Shown in pieces: positions 42,917-53,168 of a stretch of DNA of 61,954 bases (the first letter of the stretch is position 1; each line of letters starts with the position of its first letter). A program made the translations under genes and the position numbers. This DNA comes from Lachnospiraceae bacterium (GTDB lineage Bacteria; Bacillota; Clostridia; Lachnospirales; Lachnospiraceae): assembly GCA_910575035.1 (NCBI GenBank), contig CAJTDL010000027.1, forward strand, positions 1 through 61,954, read 5' to 3'. The notes under the pieces were generated by a model that ran no database searches, was not told the origin of the DNA, and saw nothing but the letters and a program-made list of their open reading frames with translations.

Positions 42917-45223
42917 ATGGTTAAATTACATGATGGCGGCGTCTATCTGGTAAATGGGACGAAGATGGTTGCAGACGGCGGGCAGGCTGAGGCTGCGGTT
43001 CAGGCTGAGGCAGGCAGGGCTGTAAGTAAGGAAGAAGCAGCGAAAAATACAATTTCCTATGGGATTTTGGCAGAACATAATACCTCAGGCAATATGGAGC
43101 AATTAAAGATTAAGTTTGATAAATTAACATCCCATGACATTACTTTCGTAGGAATTATTCAGACGGCGCGGGCATCCGGGCTGGAGAAGTTCCCGGTGCC
43201 TTATGTGCTGACAAATTGCCACAATTCCCTTTGTGCTGTGGGAGGGACGATCAATGAGGATGACCATATGTTCGGGCTGACCTGTGCCAAGAAATACGGC
43301 GGGATTTATGTACCGCCCCATCAGGCTGTCATCCATCAGTTTGCCAGGGAGATGCTGGCTGGGGGCGGCAAGATGATCCTGGGATCCGATTCCCATACCC
43401 GCTATGGCGCATTGGGCACGATGGCCATGGGAGAAGGCGGGCCGGAATTGGTTAAGCAGCTGCTGAATAAAACATATGATATTAATATGCCAAAGGTAGT
43501 AGGCGTGTACCTTACTGGGAAGCCAGAGACTGGCGTAGGCCCTCAGGACGTAGCTCTTGCCATTATTGGCGCGGTATTTGCCAATGGATATGTGAACAAT
43601 AAAGTAATGGAATTTGTAGGGCCTGGGGTGTCAAGCCTGAGCGCAGATTTCAGGATTGGCGTAGATGTAATGACTACAGAGACCACTTGCCTGTCCTCTA
43701 TCTGGAAAACAGACGATGCCATCCGGGAATTTTACGATATTCATGGAAGGGTGGAGGAATATAAGGAGCTGAACCCAGGACAGGTGGCCTATTACGATGG
43801 TATGGTGGAAGTAGACCTGGGCAAGGTGAAGCCAATGATCGCTATGCCGTTCCACCCCAGCAATACCTACACCATTGAAGAATTGAATGCGAATCTGATG
43901 GATATCCTGGACGACTGTGAGAAGAAGGCGCAGGTAAGCCTGGAAGGCGCAGTGGAATTTACCTTAAAGGATAAGGTGCGCAATGGAAGGCTCTATGTGG
44001 ATCAGGGAATCATTGCAGGCTGTGCAGGCGGCGGCTTTGAGAACATCTGTGATGCGGCAGATATCTTAAAGGGCGCAAGCATCGGCTCTGATGAATTTAC
44101 CCTGAGCGTTTACCCAGCCAGTATGCCAGTCTATATGGAACTGGTGAAAAATGGCGCAGCCGCATCCTTAATGGGCGCAGGCGCTGTGATGAAGACCGCC
44201 TTCTGCGGACCCTGCTTCGGCGCAGGGGACACCCCCAGCAACAATGGCTTCTCCATACGACATTCCACCAGGAACTTCCCGAACCGTGAGGGCAGCAAGC
44301 TCCAGAGCGGCCAGATTGCCTCTGTAGCCCTGATGGATGCCCGTTCTATTGCTGCTACAGCAGCCAACAAAGGCTACCTGACAGCTGCAACAGATATGGA
44401 TGTGGCCTATACGCATCCAAAATATTACTTTGACAGCCAGATTTACGCAAACCGCGTATTTGACAGCAAAGGCGCAGCAGATCCGGCCCAGGAGATTAAG
44501 TTCGGCCCGAACATCAAGGATTGGCCTTCTATGAGTCCCTTGCCCCAGAATATGGTGCTAAAAGTAGTTTCAGAGATCCACGACCCAGTAACAACCACAG
44601 ATGAGCTGATCCCATCTGGTGAGACCTCATCCTACCGTTCCAACCCCCTGGGTCTTGCGGAGTTTACCCTTTCCAGGAAAGACCCTGCTTATGTAGGCCG
44701 TGCTAAAGAAGTACAAAAAGCCCAAAAGGCAATGGAAGAAGGCGCCTGCCCTGTTGAGGCTCTGGGAGAATTAGCCCCTGTTATGGAGGCCATCCAAAAA
44801 TCTTTCCCAGAAAAGTCCTTTGCAGAGAAAAAGGATGCGTCCCTCTTAGGCTTTGGCAGCACCATTTTTGCTGTAAAGCCAGGCGATGGCTCTGCCAGGG
44901 AACAGGCGGCCTCCTGCCAGAAGGTATTAGGCGGCTGGGCAAATATTGCCAATGAATACGCCACCAAGCGTTACCGCTCTAATCTGATCAACTGGGGAAT
45001 GCTTCCCTTCCTGATCTCATCTGGAGCCCTGCCTTTTGCTAACGGCGACTACATCTTTATCCCTGACATCCGCCAGGCAGTAGAAGAAAAGAAAACCCAA
45101 ATCCCAGCCTATGTGGTGAAAGGCGGCACCCTCCAGGAATTTACCCTGCAAATGGGCGAACTCACCGACGACGAACGGACGATAATCCTAAAAGGCTGTC
45201 TCATTAATTACTACAAAGACTGA
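42917..45223 (+). CDS. Aconitase-family hydratase, YbhJ-like
   Basis: 768 residues. All aconitase-superfamily landmarks: [60 protein letters not shown] (two of the 4Fe-4S Cys), [15 protein letters not shown], and the C-terminal swivel domain with [10 protein letters not shown] and a [18 protein letters not shown] segment. The overall layout matches the E. coli YbhJ group rather than AcnA/AcnB or LeuC. The hydroxy-acid substrate is unknown. GGAGG lies upstream of the ATG. Confidence 0.9.
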   Translation: MVKLHDGGVYLVNGTKMVADGGQAEAAVQAEAGRAVSKEEAAKNTISYGILAEHNTSGNMEQLKIKFDKLTSHDITFVGIIQTARASGLEKFPVPYVLTNCHNSLCAVGGTINEDDHMFGLTCAKKYGGIYVPPHQAVIHQFAREMLAGGGKMILGSDSHTRYGALGTMAMGEGGPELVKQLLNKTYDINMPKVVGVYLTGKPETGVGPQDVALAIIGAVFANGYVNNKVMEFVGPGVSSLSADFRIGVDVMTTETTCLSSIWKTDDAIREFYDIHGRVEEYKELNPGQVAYYDGMVEVDLGKVKPMIAMPFHPSNTYTIEELNANLMDILDDCEKKAQVSLEGAVEFTLKDKVRNGRLYVDQGIIAGCAGGGFENICDAADILKGASIGSDEFTLSVYPASMPVYMELVKNGAAASLMGAGAVMKTAFCGPCFGAGDTPSNNGFSIRHSTRNFPNREGSKLQSGQIASVALMDARSIAATAANKGYLTAATDMDVAYTHPKYYFDSQIYANRVFDSKGAADPAQEIKFGPNIKDWPSMSPLPQNMVLKVVSEIHDPVTTTDELIPSGETSSYRSNPLGLAEFTLSRKDPAYVGRAKEVQKAQKAMEEGACPVEALGELAPVMEAIQKSFPEKSFAEKKDASLLGFGSTIFAVKPGDGSAREQAASCQKVLGGWANIANEYATKRYRSNLINWGMLPFLISSGALPFANGDYIFIPDIRQAVEEKKTQIPAYVVKGGTLQEFTLQMGELTDDERTIILKGCLINYYKD

Positions 45224-45340
45224 ATCTAGTATAACCTGCATTTAGAGAGGCTTAGGCATAAAGGCTTTCCAGAATGCCTTTGCCTCCCTTAGCGGTTCAT
45301 TCGCTCCCCCCTAAAATTTCACAGAAAAGAGGCGTTTATC

Positions 45341-46669
45341 TTGGAAGAACAAAAAACCCCCAAACCCACCGAAAAAATGAATTGGAACATCAAACCCTAT
45401 CTCGCAATGGGCCTCATCGCCCTCCTAGTAATTATCCTGAGCATTTCCTTCTTCTTCATATTATACCGCTATCATGGCGTTACGAAAAATCTAGGCGCCC
45501 TCCTTTCTATTTTACAGCCTGTCACCATCGGCCTAGTCCTTGCTTACCTGGTTTCCCCCATAGTGAATTTTGAGGAACGCCACCTGCTGCCATTGTTCCT
45601 TGGAAAAATGAAAAGCGAGAAAAAATCAAGGAAAACCGTGCGCGCCATCAGCGTGGCTGGCGCCCTGATCTTTGTGGGGATCATTATCGGCATCCTTCTC
45701 CAAATGGTAATCCCTGAGCTTTACCGCAGTATCAACGGCATGATCGACACCATGCCCAGACAGGTCAACAGCTTTATGGAGTGGATCAGTGCCTATATTA
45801 ATGAAGAGAGCGAGTTATCCGGCTACCTGGAAATGGCTCTGACCAAAGTCACGGAGTTCTTCGAAAACTGGGCCAAGACAGATTTCCTGCCCCAGACCCG
45901 CAATCTGATTGCAGGCCTAACCTCTGGCGTTATCATTGCAGTCCGTATGCTTTTTAACGTGATTATTGGCATTATCCTATCTATTTATATTCTGATGAGC
46001 AAAGAGGCGTTGATTGGCCAGAGCAAACAGATTGTATATGCCCTTTTCTCCGGGAAAAAAGCGAATACTATTGTCCATACGGTACATAAATGCAATGAGA
46101 TTTTTGGGGGGTTTATTTCTGGAAAAATCCTGGATTCCCTGATTATCGGCATTCTTTGCTTTATTTGCCTGTATTTTATGAAGATGCCCTATTCCGTGCT
46201 GGTCAGCGTGATCGTAGGGGTGACCAACGTAATTCCATTTTTTGGCCCCTATCTTGGTGCGGTTCCCAGCACGATTCTGATCATGCTGGCAGATCCAATC
46301 AAGGGGCTGTATTTCGTAATCTTTATCCTGGTGCTGCAGCAGGTAGACGGCAATATTATTGGACCCAAGATTTTGGGGGATTCCACAGGCCTGTCGTCCT
46401 TCTGGGTAGTTTTTGCCATTTTGGTCGGCGGCGGGATACTCGGCGTTCCTGGCATGATCGTTGGCGTGCCGCTTTTAGCAGTGGTTTTCTATATGATCCG
46501 GAATATTTTGGATTATGTTATGGAGAAAAAGGATTTGCCTCAGGATCCTGCCAGTTTTGTGAAGGTTGAAAAGCTGGACTTGGAAACAAACAAGCTGGTT
46601 ATACGGCCAGAAAAGGAAGTGCAAAAGGTCGAAATACCGAAAAAACTAACGAAAAATGGAAAAAAATGA
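45341..46669 (+). CDS. AI-2E-family transporter
   Basis: 442 residues, about eight membrane helices in the typical order: two N-terminal (about 24-70), a long hydrophilic part, then clusters at about 205-228, 264-300 (DSLIIGILCFICLYF), and 300-380 (VGVTNVIPFFGPYLGAVPS and the GPKILGDSTGLSSFWV region). Members of this family export AI-2-type signals, ions or unknown substrates. A basic C-terminal tail is cytoplasmic. Begins at TTG 45341, with AAAGAGGCG before it; the ATG at 45380 has no ribosome site. Confidence 0.85.
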   Translation: MEEQKTPKPTEKMNWNIKPYLAMGLIALLVIILSISFFFILYRYHGVTKNLGALLSILQPVTIGLVLAYLVSPIVNFEERHLLPLFLGKMKSEKKSRKTVRAISVAGALIFVGIIIGILLQMVIPELYRSINGMIDTMPRQVNSFMEWISAYINEESELSGYLEMALTKVTEFFENWAKTDFLPQTRNLIAGLTSGVIIAVRMLFNVIIGIILSIYILMSKEALIGQSKQIVYALFSGKKANTIVHTVHKCNEIFGGFISGKILDSLIIGILCFICLYFMKMPYSVLVSVIVGVTNVIPFFGPYLGAVPSTILIMLADPIKGLYFVIFILVLQQVDGNIIGPKILGDSTGLSSFWVVFAILVGGGILGVPGMIVGVPLLAVVFYMIRNILDYVMEKKDLPQDPASFVKVEKLDLETNKLVIRPEKEVQKVEIPKKLTKNGKK

Positions 46670-46708
46670 CAATGTTTGCGGGATATTTTATGCAAATGCG
46701 TTATTATT

Positions 46709-46738
46709 TTGACAGATAGAGGTGAAATATGGTAGACT
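46709..46738 (+). promoter_or_regulatory. Promoter of the P-loop protein gene
   Basis: TTGACA (46709-46714), 18-bp spacer, TAGACT (46733-46738). The transcript would start near 46745, leaving a leader of about 100 bases before the gene. Confidence 0.55.
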
Positions 46739-46768
46739 ATACCATATTATTGGATATAAAATGGTATA
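46726..46768. promoter_or_regulatory. Inverted repeat operator over the -10 box
   Basis: AATATGGTA (46726-46734) and TACCATATT (46740-46748) form a 9-bp inverted repeat with a 5-bp gap that straddles the -10. A third half-site, ATGGTAT at 46761-46767, pairs in turn with ATACCAT (46739-46745). Three equally spaced half-sites over a promoter suggest a repressor or cooperative regulator site. Confidence 0.5.
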
Positions 46769-46846
46769 TGCCGTAAAGGTGATAACTATTGAAGTACAGG
46801 CTTACTGAACCATTACGATTTTTGCACAATTTCTGAGGTGGGATTG

Positions 46847-49800
46847 TTGGATAGATATGAATATAAACTTAAGGTAGAACAATTAGAGCATCTGATGCAG
46901 GAACAGGATTTTGAGACAGCGGCAGAAATTGCAGACACGATTAATTGGCGGAAGGTCAAAAGCGCGGCAACCCTTTGCATGGTTGGCGAGATATACGACA
47001 GGAGCAAGCGGTATGAGGACAGCCGGGAAATCCTGCTTATGGCTTATGATAAGGCAGCCGTAGGGAGGAATATCCTTTATCGCCTTACGCTGGTGGCTCT
47101 GAAAATGAGGAATGTAGAGGAAGCAAAGGATTATTACGAGGAATTTTTGGATGTGGCGCCCCATGATAATTCCAAATATGTGCTCCGTTATCAGATTGCA
47201 AAGCAGGAGGGTGCCCCTCTGTCAGCACAGATTGAGATTCTGGAGGAGTTCAAGGAACGGGAGTTTAGGGAAGAATGGGTATTTGAGCTGGCATATCTGT
47301 ACCATCGCATAGGTGACGGGGATCGGTGTGTGGCGACCTGTGATGAACTTGTGCTGTGGTTTGGGGATGGGAAATATGTGGAGAAGGCGTTGGAAATGAA
47401 GCTGCTTCACCAGCCTTTGGATCAGGAGCAGGAGAAAAAGTACCGCCAGTTTAAACGGCAGAAAAGAGCCAGGGGAAGGGTCAGGAAGAAAGAAACGGCA
47501 GAGCCGGAAGACACTGTCCGGGAGGAAATGCCAGAGATCAAGCCCTCTCCCAATCGGTTTAATACCTCGAACCTGCAGGCAGAGCTGGCCAAGAGCATGC
47601 AGAAGATTATGAATGCAAATGACAAAGAGGCGGTTTCCGACACCATGGACAATATTAAGAAAATGGTAAAGGATATCCCTTACCTGCAGGTGCCCAGGAC
47701 AAAGGAGGCTTTGGCAGAGGAAGAGCGCCAGTTTGGGCATATTGAGACAGAGGAGGAAATAGACCAATCCTTAAATTCCCAGTTCAACGAGCTTTTGGCG
47801 GAGGACTGGGATGGGCAGTTTCGGATGCATGTGCCCAATGGGGTTGCCTATGAGCCGCAGGTGGCAGGGCAGATGGATTTCCAGGATGTCCTGTCTGAGT
47901 GGAAAAAGACCCAGCATGTTATTGAGGCTGTAATGGAAAATGCCAAGCAGCGGAAGCTGGAATCTGCCAAAGCCAGGGCATGGCTGGAAGCCCAGGAGCT
48001 CCTGGAGCGCCTGAACCATATTATGCCGGAGCTGGAGGCTGGAATTTCTGCCCAGGAGCTGTTAAAAGAGCGATATATGCAAAATGGCCAACATGCAGAA
48101 GAACCTTATCATCAGGAAGGCTATGCGGAAAGAAGCTGTGGCCAGGAAAGCAGTATAGAGCCCTTTGATGGGCAAGAGGGATATGCAGGAGAGCCCTATA
48201 GCCAGGAAGGTTATGGACAGGACGAATATATAGGGCAGCCATATGGCCAAGACAGCGCTGCTGAACAGCCAGATAGCCAAGACGGCTATGCAGGGGAAGG
48301 CTATGGCCAGGAGGGTTATACAGGACAGCCCGGTAGCCAGGATGGCTACGCAGGGGAAGGCTATGGCCAGGAGGGTTATACAGGACAGTCGGATAGCCAA
48401 GAAGGCTACACAGAAGAGGACTATGGCCAGGAGGATTATACAGAACAGCCGGATGACCAAGAAGGCTACACAGAAGCAGGTTATGGCCAGGAGGATTATA
48501 CAGAACAGCCGGATAGCCAAAAAGGCTACACAGAAGCAGGCTATGGCCAGGAGGATTATACAGGACAGCCGGATGACCAAGAAGGCTACACAGAAGCAGG
48601 CTATGGCCAGGAGGATTATACAGAACAGCCGGATAGCCAAGAAGGCTACACAGAAGCAGGCTATGGCCAGGAGGATTATACAGAACAGCCGGATGACCAA
48701 GAAGGCTACACAGAAGCAGGCTATGGCCAGGAGGATTATACAGGACAGCCGGATGACCAAGAAGGCTACACAGAAGCAGGCTATGGCCAGGAGGATTATA
48801 CAGGACAGCCGGATAACCAAGAAGGCTACACAGAGGAAGGCTATGGCCAGAAAGAGTATACAGAATCCCCTTATGTTCATAACAGTTATACCCAGGAAGG
48901 CCATGCACAAGGAGCCTATGAAAAAGAGGATTATGGAAAAGATAGGGAGCTGGAAGAAACAGATAGCTGCCCTATATCACAGGAAACAATAGAGATAGGC
49001 AGCCAAGATGAAATACCGCAGGAAAGTTGCCTGCAGGAAGAAGTGCCAGAGGAAGGCATTTTACAGAGCAGTTCTCCAGAGAAGGGTGCGGCACAAGGCG
49101 GATTACTGGAAGAAAATAGCACACAAGGCATACAATCCGCAGTTTCCATGGCACAAAATTCCCCATTAGAAGAACCAGGCTTTTCTAGCCATATAGTCCG
49201 GCAGATAAGGGAAACGCCCAGGTCGCTGGGGGATGGGCATTATGGAACGCCCAATCCCAATCTCTCCTTTGGATCCAGGGAAAGGAGGCGGAGCAGCTCT
49301 GTTATTCCCTTGGAAAAATTAATTGAAAAGCAAGCGCAGCAGGAGCCCGTCAGGGAGAGGAACAAGGATGCGGAAGAATTTTTGGAATCTGCATTCCGCG
49401 CTGCAAAAGCCTCCAGGGAAGAAAAGCATTCTGTTCCCAAAATCCAAACAGAGCCAGGGGATGGGCATACTGCAAGGCTCAGCGACGAGCAGAAGGAAAT
49501 TTTTTCCTATTTCGTCCCTGTGGTAGGGATGGAGCAGCAGCTTTGCCGCGTGCTGGAAGGCGTTGGCAATCGGCAAGAGGACAATCGGTCTTCCAGCGGC
49601 AATATTATTATTACAGGGGGAAAAGGCAGTGGGAAAACTGTTCTTGCTACAGATTTCATTAAAGCCATCCAAAAGGGCGGCAAGCATCCCAACGGAAAGG
49701 TTGGAAAAATAGCGGGGGCTTCCTTAAACCAAAAGGATTTGAGCCAGCTGCTGAAAAAAGTGGCAGGAGGCTATTTGATTATAGAGCGGGCAGGGGAAAT

Positions 49801-50224
49801 GAACCATGAAACTGTCACCCGTTTAGCCCTTTTGCTGGATCAGGACACAAATGGGCTATTGGTAATCGCAGAAGACACCCGAAAGGAAATGGAGAAGGTT
49901 TTAAGCCTGGATGTGAATTTTGCAAAGAAATTTACAGAATGGATTAAAATACCCGTCTTTACCAGCGATGAGCTAGTGGAGTTTGCCAAAGCATATGCAA
50001 AGGAGCAGGAATGTGAAATTGATGATATGGGAATATTAGCACTTTATAACCGTATCAGCAACATTCAGAAACTGGATGAGGCCACCACATTGACAGAGGT
50101 GAAGGAAATTGTGGATGAAGCCATCAGCAGTGCGGAAAGAGGTGGATTGAAGAAAATATTTGGCAGGAAAAAATTTAGCCCGGAGGGCTATTTATACTTA
50201 AGGGAACGGGATTTTGATGATTGA
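46847..50224 (+). CDS. Large P-loop protein with tandem repeats, unknown function
   Basis: About 1125 residues. N-terminal 1-230: helical, TPR-like (LDRYEYKLKVEQLEHLMQEQ, EIADTINWRKVKSAATLCM). A charged helical middle, then about 450-680 tandem repeats of 20 residues (EGYTEAGYGQEDYTEQPDSQ), acidic and Tyr/Gln-rich. C-terminal 870-1125: ATPase core with Walker A GGKGSGKTVLA (about 922), GYLIIERAGEM (likely Walker B), VIAEDTRKEM and an AAA-type helical lid. Probably a regulatory AAA+-like protein that clusters through its repeats. Start is TTG 46847 (or 46844) after AGGTGG. It precedes glgB by 71 bp. Confidence 0.65.
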   Translation: MDRYEYKLKVEQLEHLMQEQDFETAAEIADTINWRKVKSAATLCMVGEIYDRSKRYEDSREILLMAYDKAAVGRNILYRLTLVALKMRNVEEAKDYYEEFLDVAPHDNSKYVLRYQIAKQEGAPLSAQIEILEEFKEREFREEWVFELAYLYHRIGDGDRCVATCDELVLWFGDGKYVEKALEMKLLHQPLDQEQEKKYRQFKRQKRARGRVRKKETAEPEDTVREEMPEIKPSPNRFNTSNLQAELAKSMQKIMNANDKEAVSDTMDNIKKMVKDIPYLQVPRTKEALAEEERQFGHIETEEEIDQSLNSQFNELLAEDWDGQFRMHVPNGVAYEPQVAGQMDFQDVLSEWKKTQHVIEAVMENAKQRKLESAKARAWLEAQELLERLNHIMPELEAGISAQELLKERYMQNGQHAEEPYHQEGYAERSCGQESSIEPFDGQEGYAGEPYSQEGYGQDEYIGQPYGQDSAAEQPDSQDGYAGEGYGQEGYTGQPGSQDGYAGEGYGQEGYTGQSDSQEGYTEEDYGQEDYTEQPDDQEGYTEAGYGQEDYTEQPDSQKGYTEAGYGQEDYTGQPDDQEGYTEAGYGQEDYTEQPDSQEGYTEAGYGQEDYTEQPDDQEGYTEAGYGQEDYTGQPDDQEGYTEAGYGQEDYTGQPDNQEGYTEEGYGQKEYTESPYVHNSYTQEGHAQGAYEKEDYGKDRELEETDSCPISQETIEIGSQDEIPQESCLQEEVPEEGILQSSSPEKGAAQGGLLEENSTQGIQSAVSMAQNSPLEEPGFSSHIVRQIRETPRSLGDGHYGTPNPNLSFGSRERRRSSSVIPLEKLIEKQAQQEPVRERNKDAEEFLESAFRAAKASREEKHSVPKIQTEPGDGHTARLSDEQKEIFSYFVPVVGMEQQLCRVLEGVGNRQEDNRSSSGNIIITGGKGSGKTVLATDFIKAIQKGGKHPNGKVGKIAGASLNQKDLSQLLKKVAGGYLIIERAGEMNHETVTRLALLLDQDTNGLLVIAEDTRKEMEKVLSLDVNFAKKFTEWIKIPVFTSDELVEFAKAYAKEQECEIDDMGILALYNRISNIQKLDEATTLTEVKEIVDEAISSAERGGLKKIFGRKKFSPEGYLYLRERDFDD
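48241..48840 (+). repeat. 60-bp coding tandem repeat, ten units
   Basis: Ten units of exactly 60 bp run from 48241; the six from 48481 to 48840 are nearly identical (GGCTACACAGAAGCAGGCTA and GGATTATACAG common to them). Recent amplification is implied. The repeat keeps other frames open on both strands, creating large spurious ORFs. Confidence 0.95.
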
Positions 50225-50295
50225 GTTTTTTGGCGCGTGAGATGCGCCGCAGGAAAATTAAAAGAGTGGCGGACAGGCCGCAGGAGGGTACTACT

Positions 50296-52182
50296 ATGGA
50301 ACATTTTTCAAAATTAGATATGTATTATTTGGGGCAGGGGACTCATTATGACATTTATAAAAAATTAGGCGCACACCCTGTAAAAGGAAAAAAAGGCGTA
50401 TACTTTGCAGTATGGGCGCCCCATGCAGAGAAAGTGTCAGTAATCGGCACATTTAATGATTGGAAGACAGATGCACATGAAATGGAGCGTTTGGAGCCAA
50501 TGGGGGTATATGAGCTTTTCGTGCCAGAGGCTTCTATTGGGGATTTATATAAATATTATATTGAGACGCCAGACGGAAGGCAGCTTTACAAGGCTGACCC
50601 TTATGCCAATTATGCAGAGCTGCGCCCAGGGAACGCTTCCCGCGTTGCGGATATCAATGCATTTAAGTGGAGCGATACGAAATGGATGGAGAAGCGTAAG
50701 GCCTGCAAGGATGTTTACAGTCAGCCTATGGCCATTTACGAAGTACACCCTGGCTCCTGGATGCGCCATCCAGGCAGGGAAGACGAAGGCTTTTACACCT
50801 ATCGGGAATTTGCGGAGAAGCTCGCGGAATATGTAAAGGAAATGGGATATACCCATGTGGAGCTGATGGGGATCTCTGAATATCCCTTTGACGGTTCCTG
50901 GGGCTACCAGGTAACCGGGTATTATGCGCCTACTTCCCGGTACGGCACGCCGGAGGACTTTGCATATTTGGTAAACCATCTGCACAAGAACGGGATTGGC
51001 GTGATCCTGGATTGGGTGCCTGCCCATTTCCCAAGGGATGCCCATGGGCTTGCAGAGTTTGACGGCACCTGCCTGTACGAATATGCAGATTCCCGCAAAG
51101 GGGAACACCCAGACTGGGGCACAAAGATCTTCGACTACGGCAAGACAGAGGTAAAGAACTTCCTGATCGGAAGCGCATTGATGTGGATCGAGCATTATCA
51201 TGTGGATGGGCTCCGCGTAGACGCTGTGGCATCCATGCTGTACCTGGATTATGGCAAACAGGACGGCCAGTGGGTGGCCAATGAGTATGGCGAAAATAAA
51301 AACCTGGAAGCCATTGAGTTCTTCAAGCACATCAATACTCTGATCCTGGGCAGGAACCCGGGCACAGTCATGATTGCAGAAGAATCCACCGCTTGGCCGG
51401 GAGTAACAAAGCCAGTGGAAGATGAAGGCTTAAACTTCAGCTATAAATGGAACATGGGGTGGATGCATGACTTCCTGGATTACATGAAGCTGGATCCTTA
51501 TTTTCGGAGAGACAACCATCACCGGATGACCTTTGCCATGAGCTATAATCACAGCGAGCACTATATCCTGGTGCTTTCCCATGATGAGGTAGTCCATCTG
51601 AAATGCTCCATGATTAACAAAATGCCCGGCGAGATAGAAGACAAGTTTGCAAACTTGAAAGCAGGCTATGCCTTTATGATTGGCCACCCAGGCAAAAAGC
51701 TGCTGTTTATGGGGCAGGAATTTGGCCAGCTGCGTGAATGGAGCGAGGAAAGGGAGCTGGATTGGTTCCTGTTAGCAGAGCCAGCGCACCAGCAGCTCCA
51801 GGCATTTTTCAAAGACCTGCTCCATATTTACAGGAAGTACCCGGCAATGTACGAAAATGATATTTCCTTTGATAATTTTGAATGGATCAATGCCAACGAT
51901 AACTTCCGCAGCATTTTCAGTTTCGTAAGAAAGAGCAAAAATGGCAAAAACAATCTGCTGTTTATCTGCAACTTTACCCCTGTGGAACGGGAGGATTACC
52001 GGGTAGGGGTGCCGCTAAAGAAGCAGTACAAGCTTATCCTGAACAGTGATGACAAAAAATACGGCGGCAAGGGTGTGGATCGCCCGTTGGCCTACCGTGC
52101 CGTAAAGGAGGAATGTGATGACCATCCCTTCTCCTTCGCATACCCATTGCCGGCATTTGGTGTAGCCGTGTTCCTGTATTAA
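50296..52182 (+). CDS. glgB: 1,4-alpha-glucan branching enzyme GlgB
   Basis: 628 residues. GH13 enzyme that makes alpha-1,6 branches in glycogen. N-terminal CBM48 (GVYFAVWAPHAEKVSVIGTF), then the barrel with catalytic D309 (LRVDAVASM), E362 (MIAEESTAW) and D430 (LSHDEVVH), spaced as in E. coli GlgB. Length is shorter than E. coli, lacking the extra N-terminal module, as in many Firmicutes. ATG 50296 with CAGGAGGG 8 bases before is chosen over TTG 50221, which would overlap the previous stop. Confidence 0.94.
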   Translation: MEHFSKLDMYYLGQGTHYDIYKKLGAHPVKGKKGVYFAVWAPHAEKVSVIGTFNDWKTDAHEMERLEPMGVYELFVPEASIGDLYKYYIETPDGRQLYKADPYANYAELRPGNASRVADINAFKWSDTKWMEKRKACKDVYSQPMAIYEVHPGSWMRHPGREDEGFYTYREFAEKLAEYVKEMGYTHVELMGISEYPFDGSWGYQVTGYYAPTSRYGTPEDFAYLVNHLHKNGIGVILDWVPAHFPRDAHGLAEFDGTCLYEYADSRKGEHPDWGTKIFDYGKTEVKNFLIGSALMWIEHYHVDGLRVDAVASMLYLDYGKQDGQWVANEYGENKNLEAIEFFKHINTLILGRNPGTVMIAEESTAWPGVTKPVEDEGLNFSYKWNMGWMHDFLDYMKLDPYFRRDNHHRMTFAMSYNHSEHYILVLSHDEVVHLKCSMINKMPGEIEDKFANLKAGYAFMIGHPGKKLLFMGQEFGQLREWSEERELDWFLLAEPAHQQLQAFFKDLLHIYRKYPAMYENDISFDNFEWINANDNFRSIFSFVRKSKNGKNNLLFICNFTPVEREDYRVGVPLKKQYKLILNSDDKKYGGKGVDRPLAYRAVKEECDDHPFSFAYPLPAFGVAVFLY

Positions 52183-52208
52183 AAATATTTAGAAATATAA
52201 AGTTAAAG

Positions 52209-52243
52209 AAGCCTCAAGGTATAATTCCCTTGAGGCTTTTTGT
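52209..52243 (+). terminator. Terminator of glgB
   Basis: AAGCCTCAAGG (52209-52219), loop, CCTTGAGGCTTTTTG: a perfect 11-bp stem and T-run. Confidence 0.9.
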
Positions 52244-53018
52244 ACGATAGGGGTTCCTTTCATGCCTTACTGGCGTATTGATAACATGCCAGTTAGAATT
52301 TTAGCAGAGGTGAAATCCAGCCTACTCACTCCAAAATCCGTCCTCTCAAGTAATATTGCACAAGAAAATTAGTAAATTTTCGGTAAATTTTATCTTGAAT
52401 TTACTTTTATTTTCTGCTATACTAACACTACGTTTGATACACAGAAGAATGCATAAAAAATGATAGGATTCCAAAAGAAAATATATGATTTAGACATAAA
52501 CTTACAATTTTCGACAAGTTAAGATGGTAAAATTGTATAATAGTATGGCGGAAATTAGGGTTTTAATTGTATAATACCTTTATATGAAGATAAGGGGTAA
52601 CATGAATGCTTTTGGAATCAGGCTGTTTTGGGAATAAAATTCGCAATCTTTATAAATTAGGTGGTTTTCGGGAATTTTCGAAAAAGGTTATATCATTATA
52701 AAAATCAGTAAATTTTATTTGTGTTGTTTCTTGTATCGCATATTCGCATAACCATGTTCCCCATAAATCAAAGATTGGCCGAAGTAATCCTTCGGCTGTA
52801 TATATGCCGGGCATGCCGCTGTTTTAGGACAAGGCTGGCGCTGGATAAAATATAACCCTTCTATAGAATTAAGTATTGCGCCCGAGGTTTCCTGACATGG
52901 ATGGGGAGAGCGTATACAGCCCGTACGCAATCCTTCCGGTGAGGCAACTTTAGGATATATGTAACTGTTAACCATAATTTCTTAAATTATGTAGCTGTTG
53001 GCCACATATTTATGTATG

Positions 53019-53109
53019 CCCCCAATAAGGGGTGGAACTATTAACTGTATGGATGGGATCGCTAAAGAAGGGAGGCGCCTTCGGAAGGGACATCTAATCT
53101 ATACCACCC
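53019..53109 (+). ncRNA. Structured leader upstream of the GH101 gene
   Basis: GGGGTGG (53029-53035) can pair with CCACCC (53104-53109), enclosing ATGGATGGGAT (53049-53059) paired with ATCTAATCTAT (53092-53102) around a hairpin (CCTT/AAGG at 53078-53088). An alternative hairpin, CCCCC (53019-53023) with GGGG (53029-53032), would compete for the same GGGG. A switchable leader is suggested, 60 bases before the start codon at 53169. I know no riboswitch class that fits. The rest of 52244-53018 has two TATAAT-like boxes (52536, 52570) and a CATAATTT/AAATTATG inverted repeat (52972-52990) but no gene I can support. Confidence 0.5.
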
Positions 53110-53168
53110 AGAAAGGATAAGCGGGCAGCCATTTCAGGCGGCGGGCTTATTGCACGAGGTGATTGCTT

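Noticed and set aside
48241-48840. CRISPR-like regular spacing
   Set aside because: The units are in-frame coding repeats with no distinct spacers and no cas genes.
48021-48992. Long open frames on the opposite strand and in another frame across the 60-bp repeats (about 295, 282 and 249 codons)
   Set aside because: They exist only because the repeat unit (60 bp, a multiple of 3) keeps frames open; no ribosome site and absurd composition.
52880-52960. A c-di-GMP, c-di-AMP or T-box riboswitch before the GH101 gene
   Set aside because: The conserved cores I can recall do not match; I report only an unnamed structured leader further downstream.
52715-52975. An 86-codon frame on the minus strand before the GH101 gene
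   Set aside because: No ribosome site, no recognised motif, and it runs into an inverted repeat at its start. It could be real but I cannot support it.
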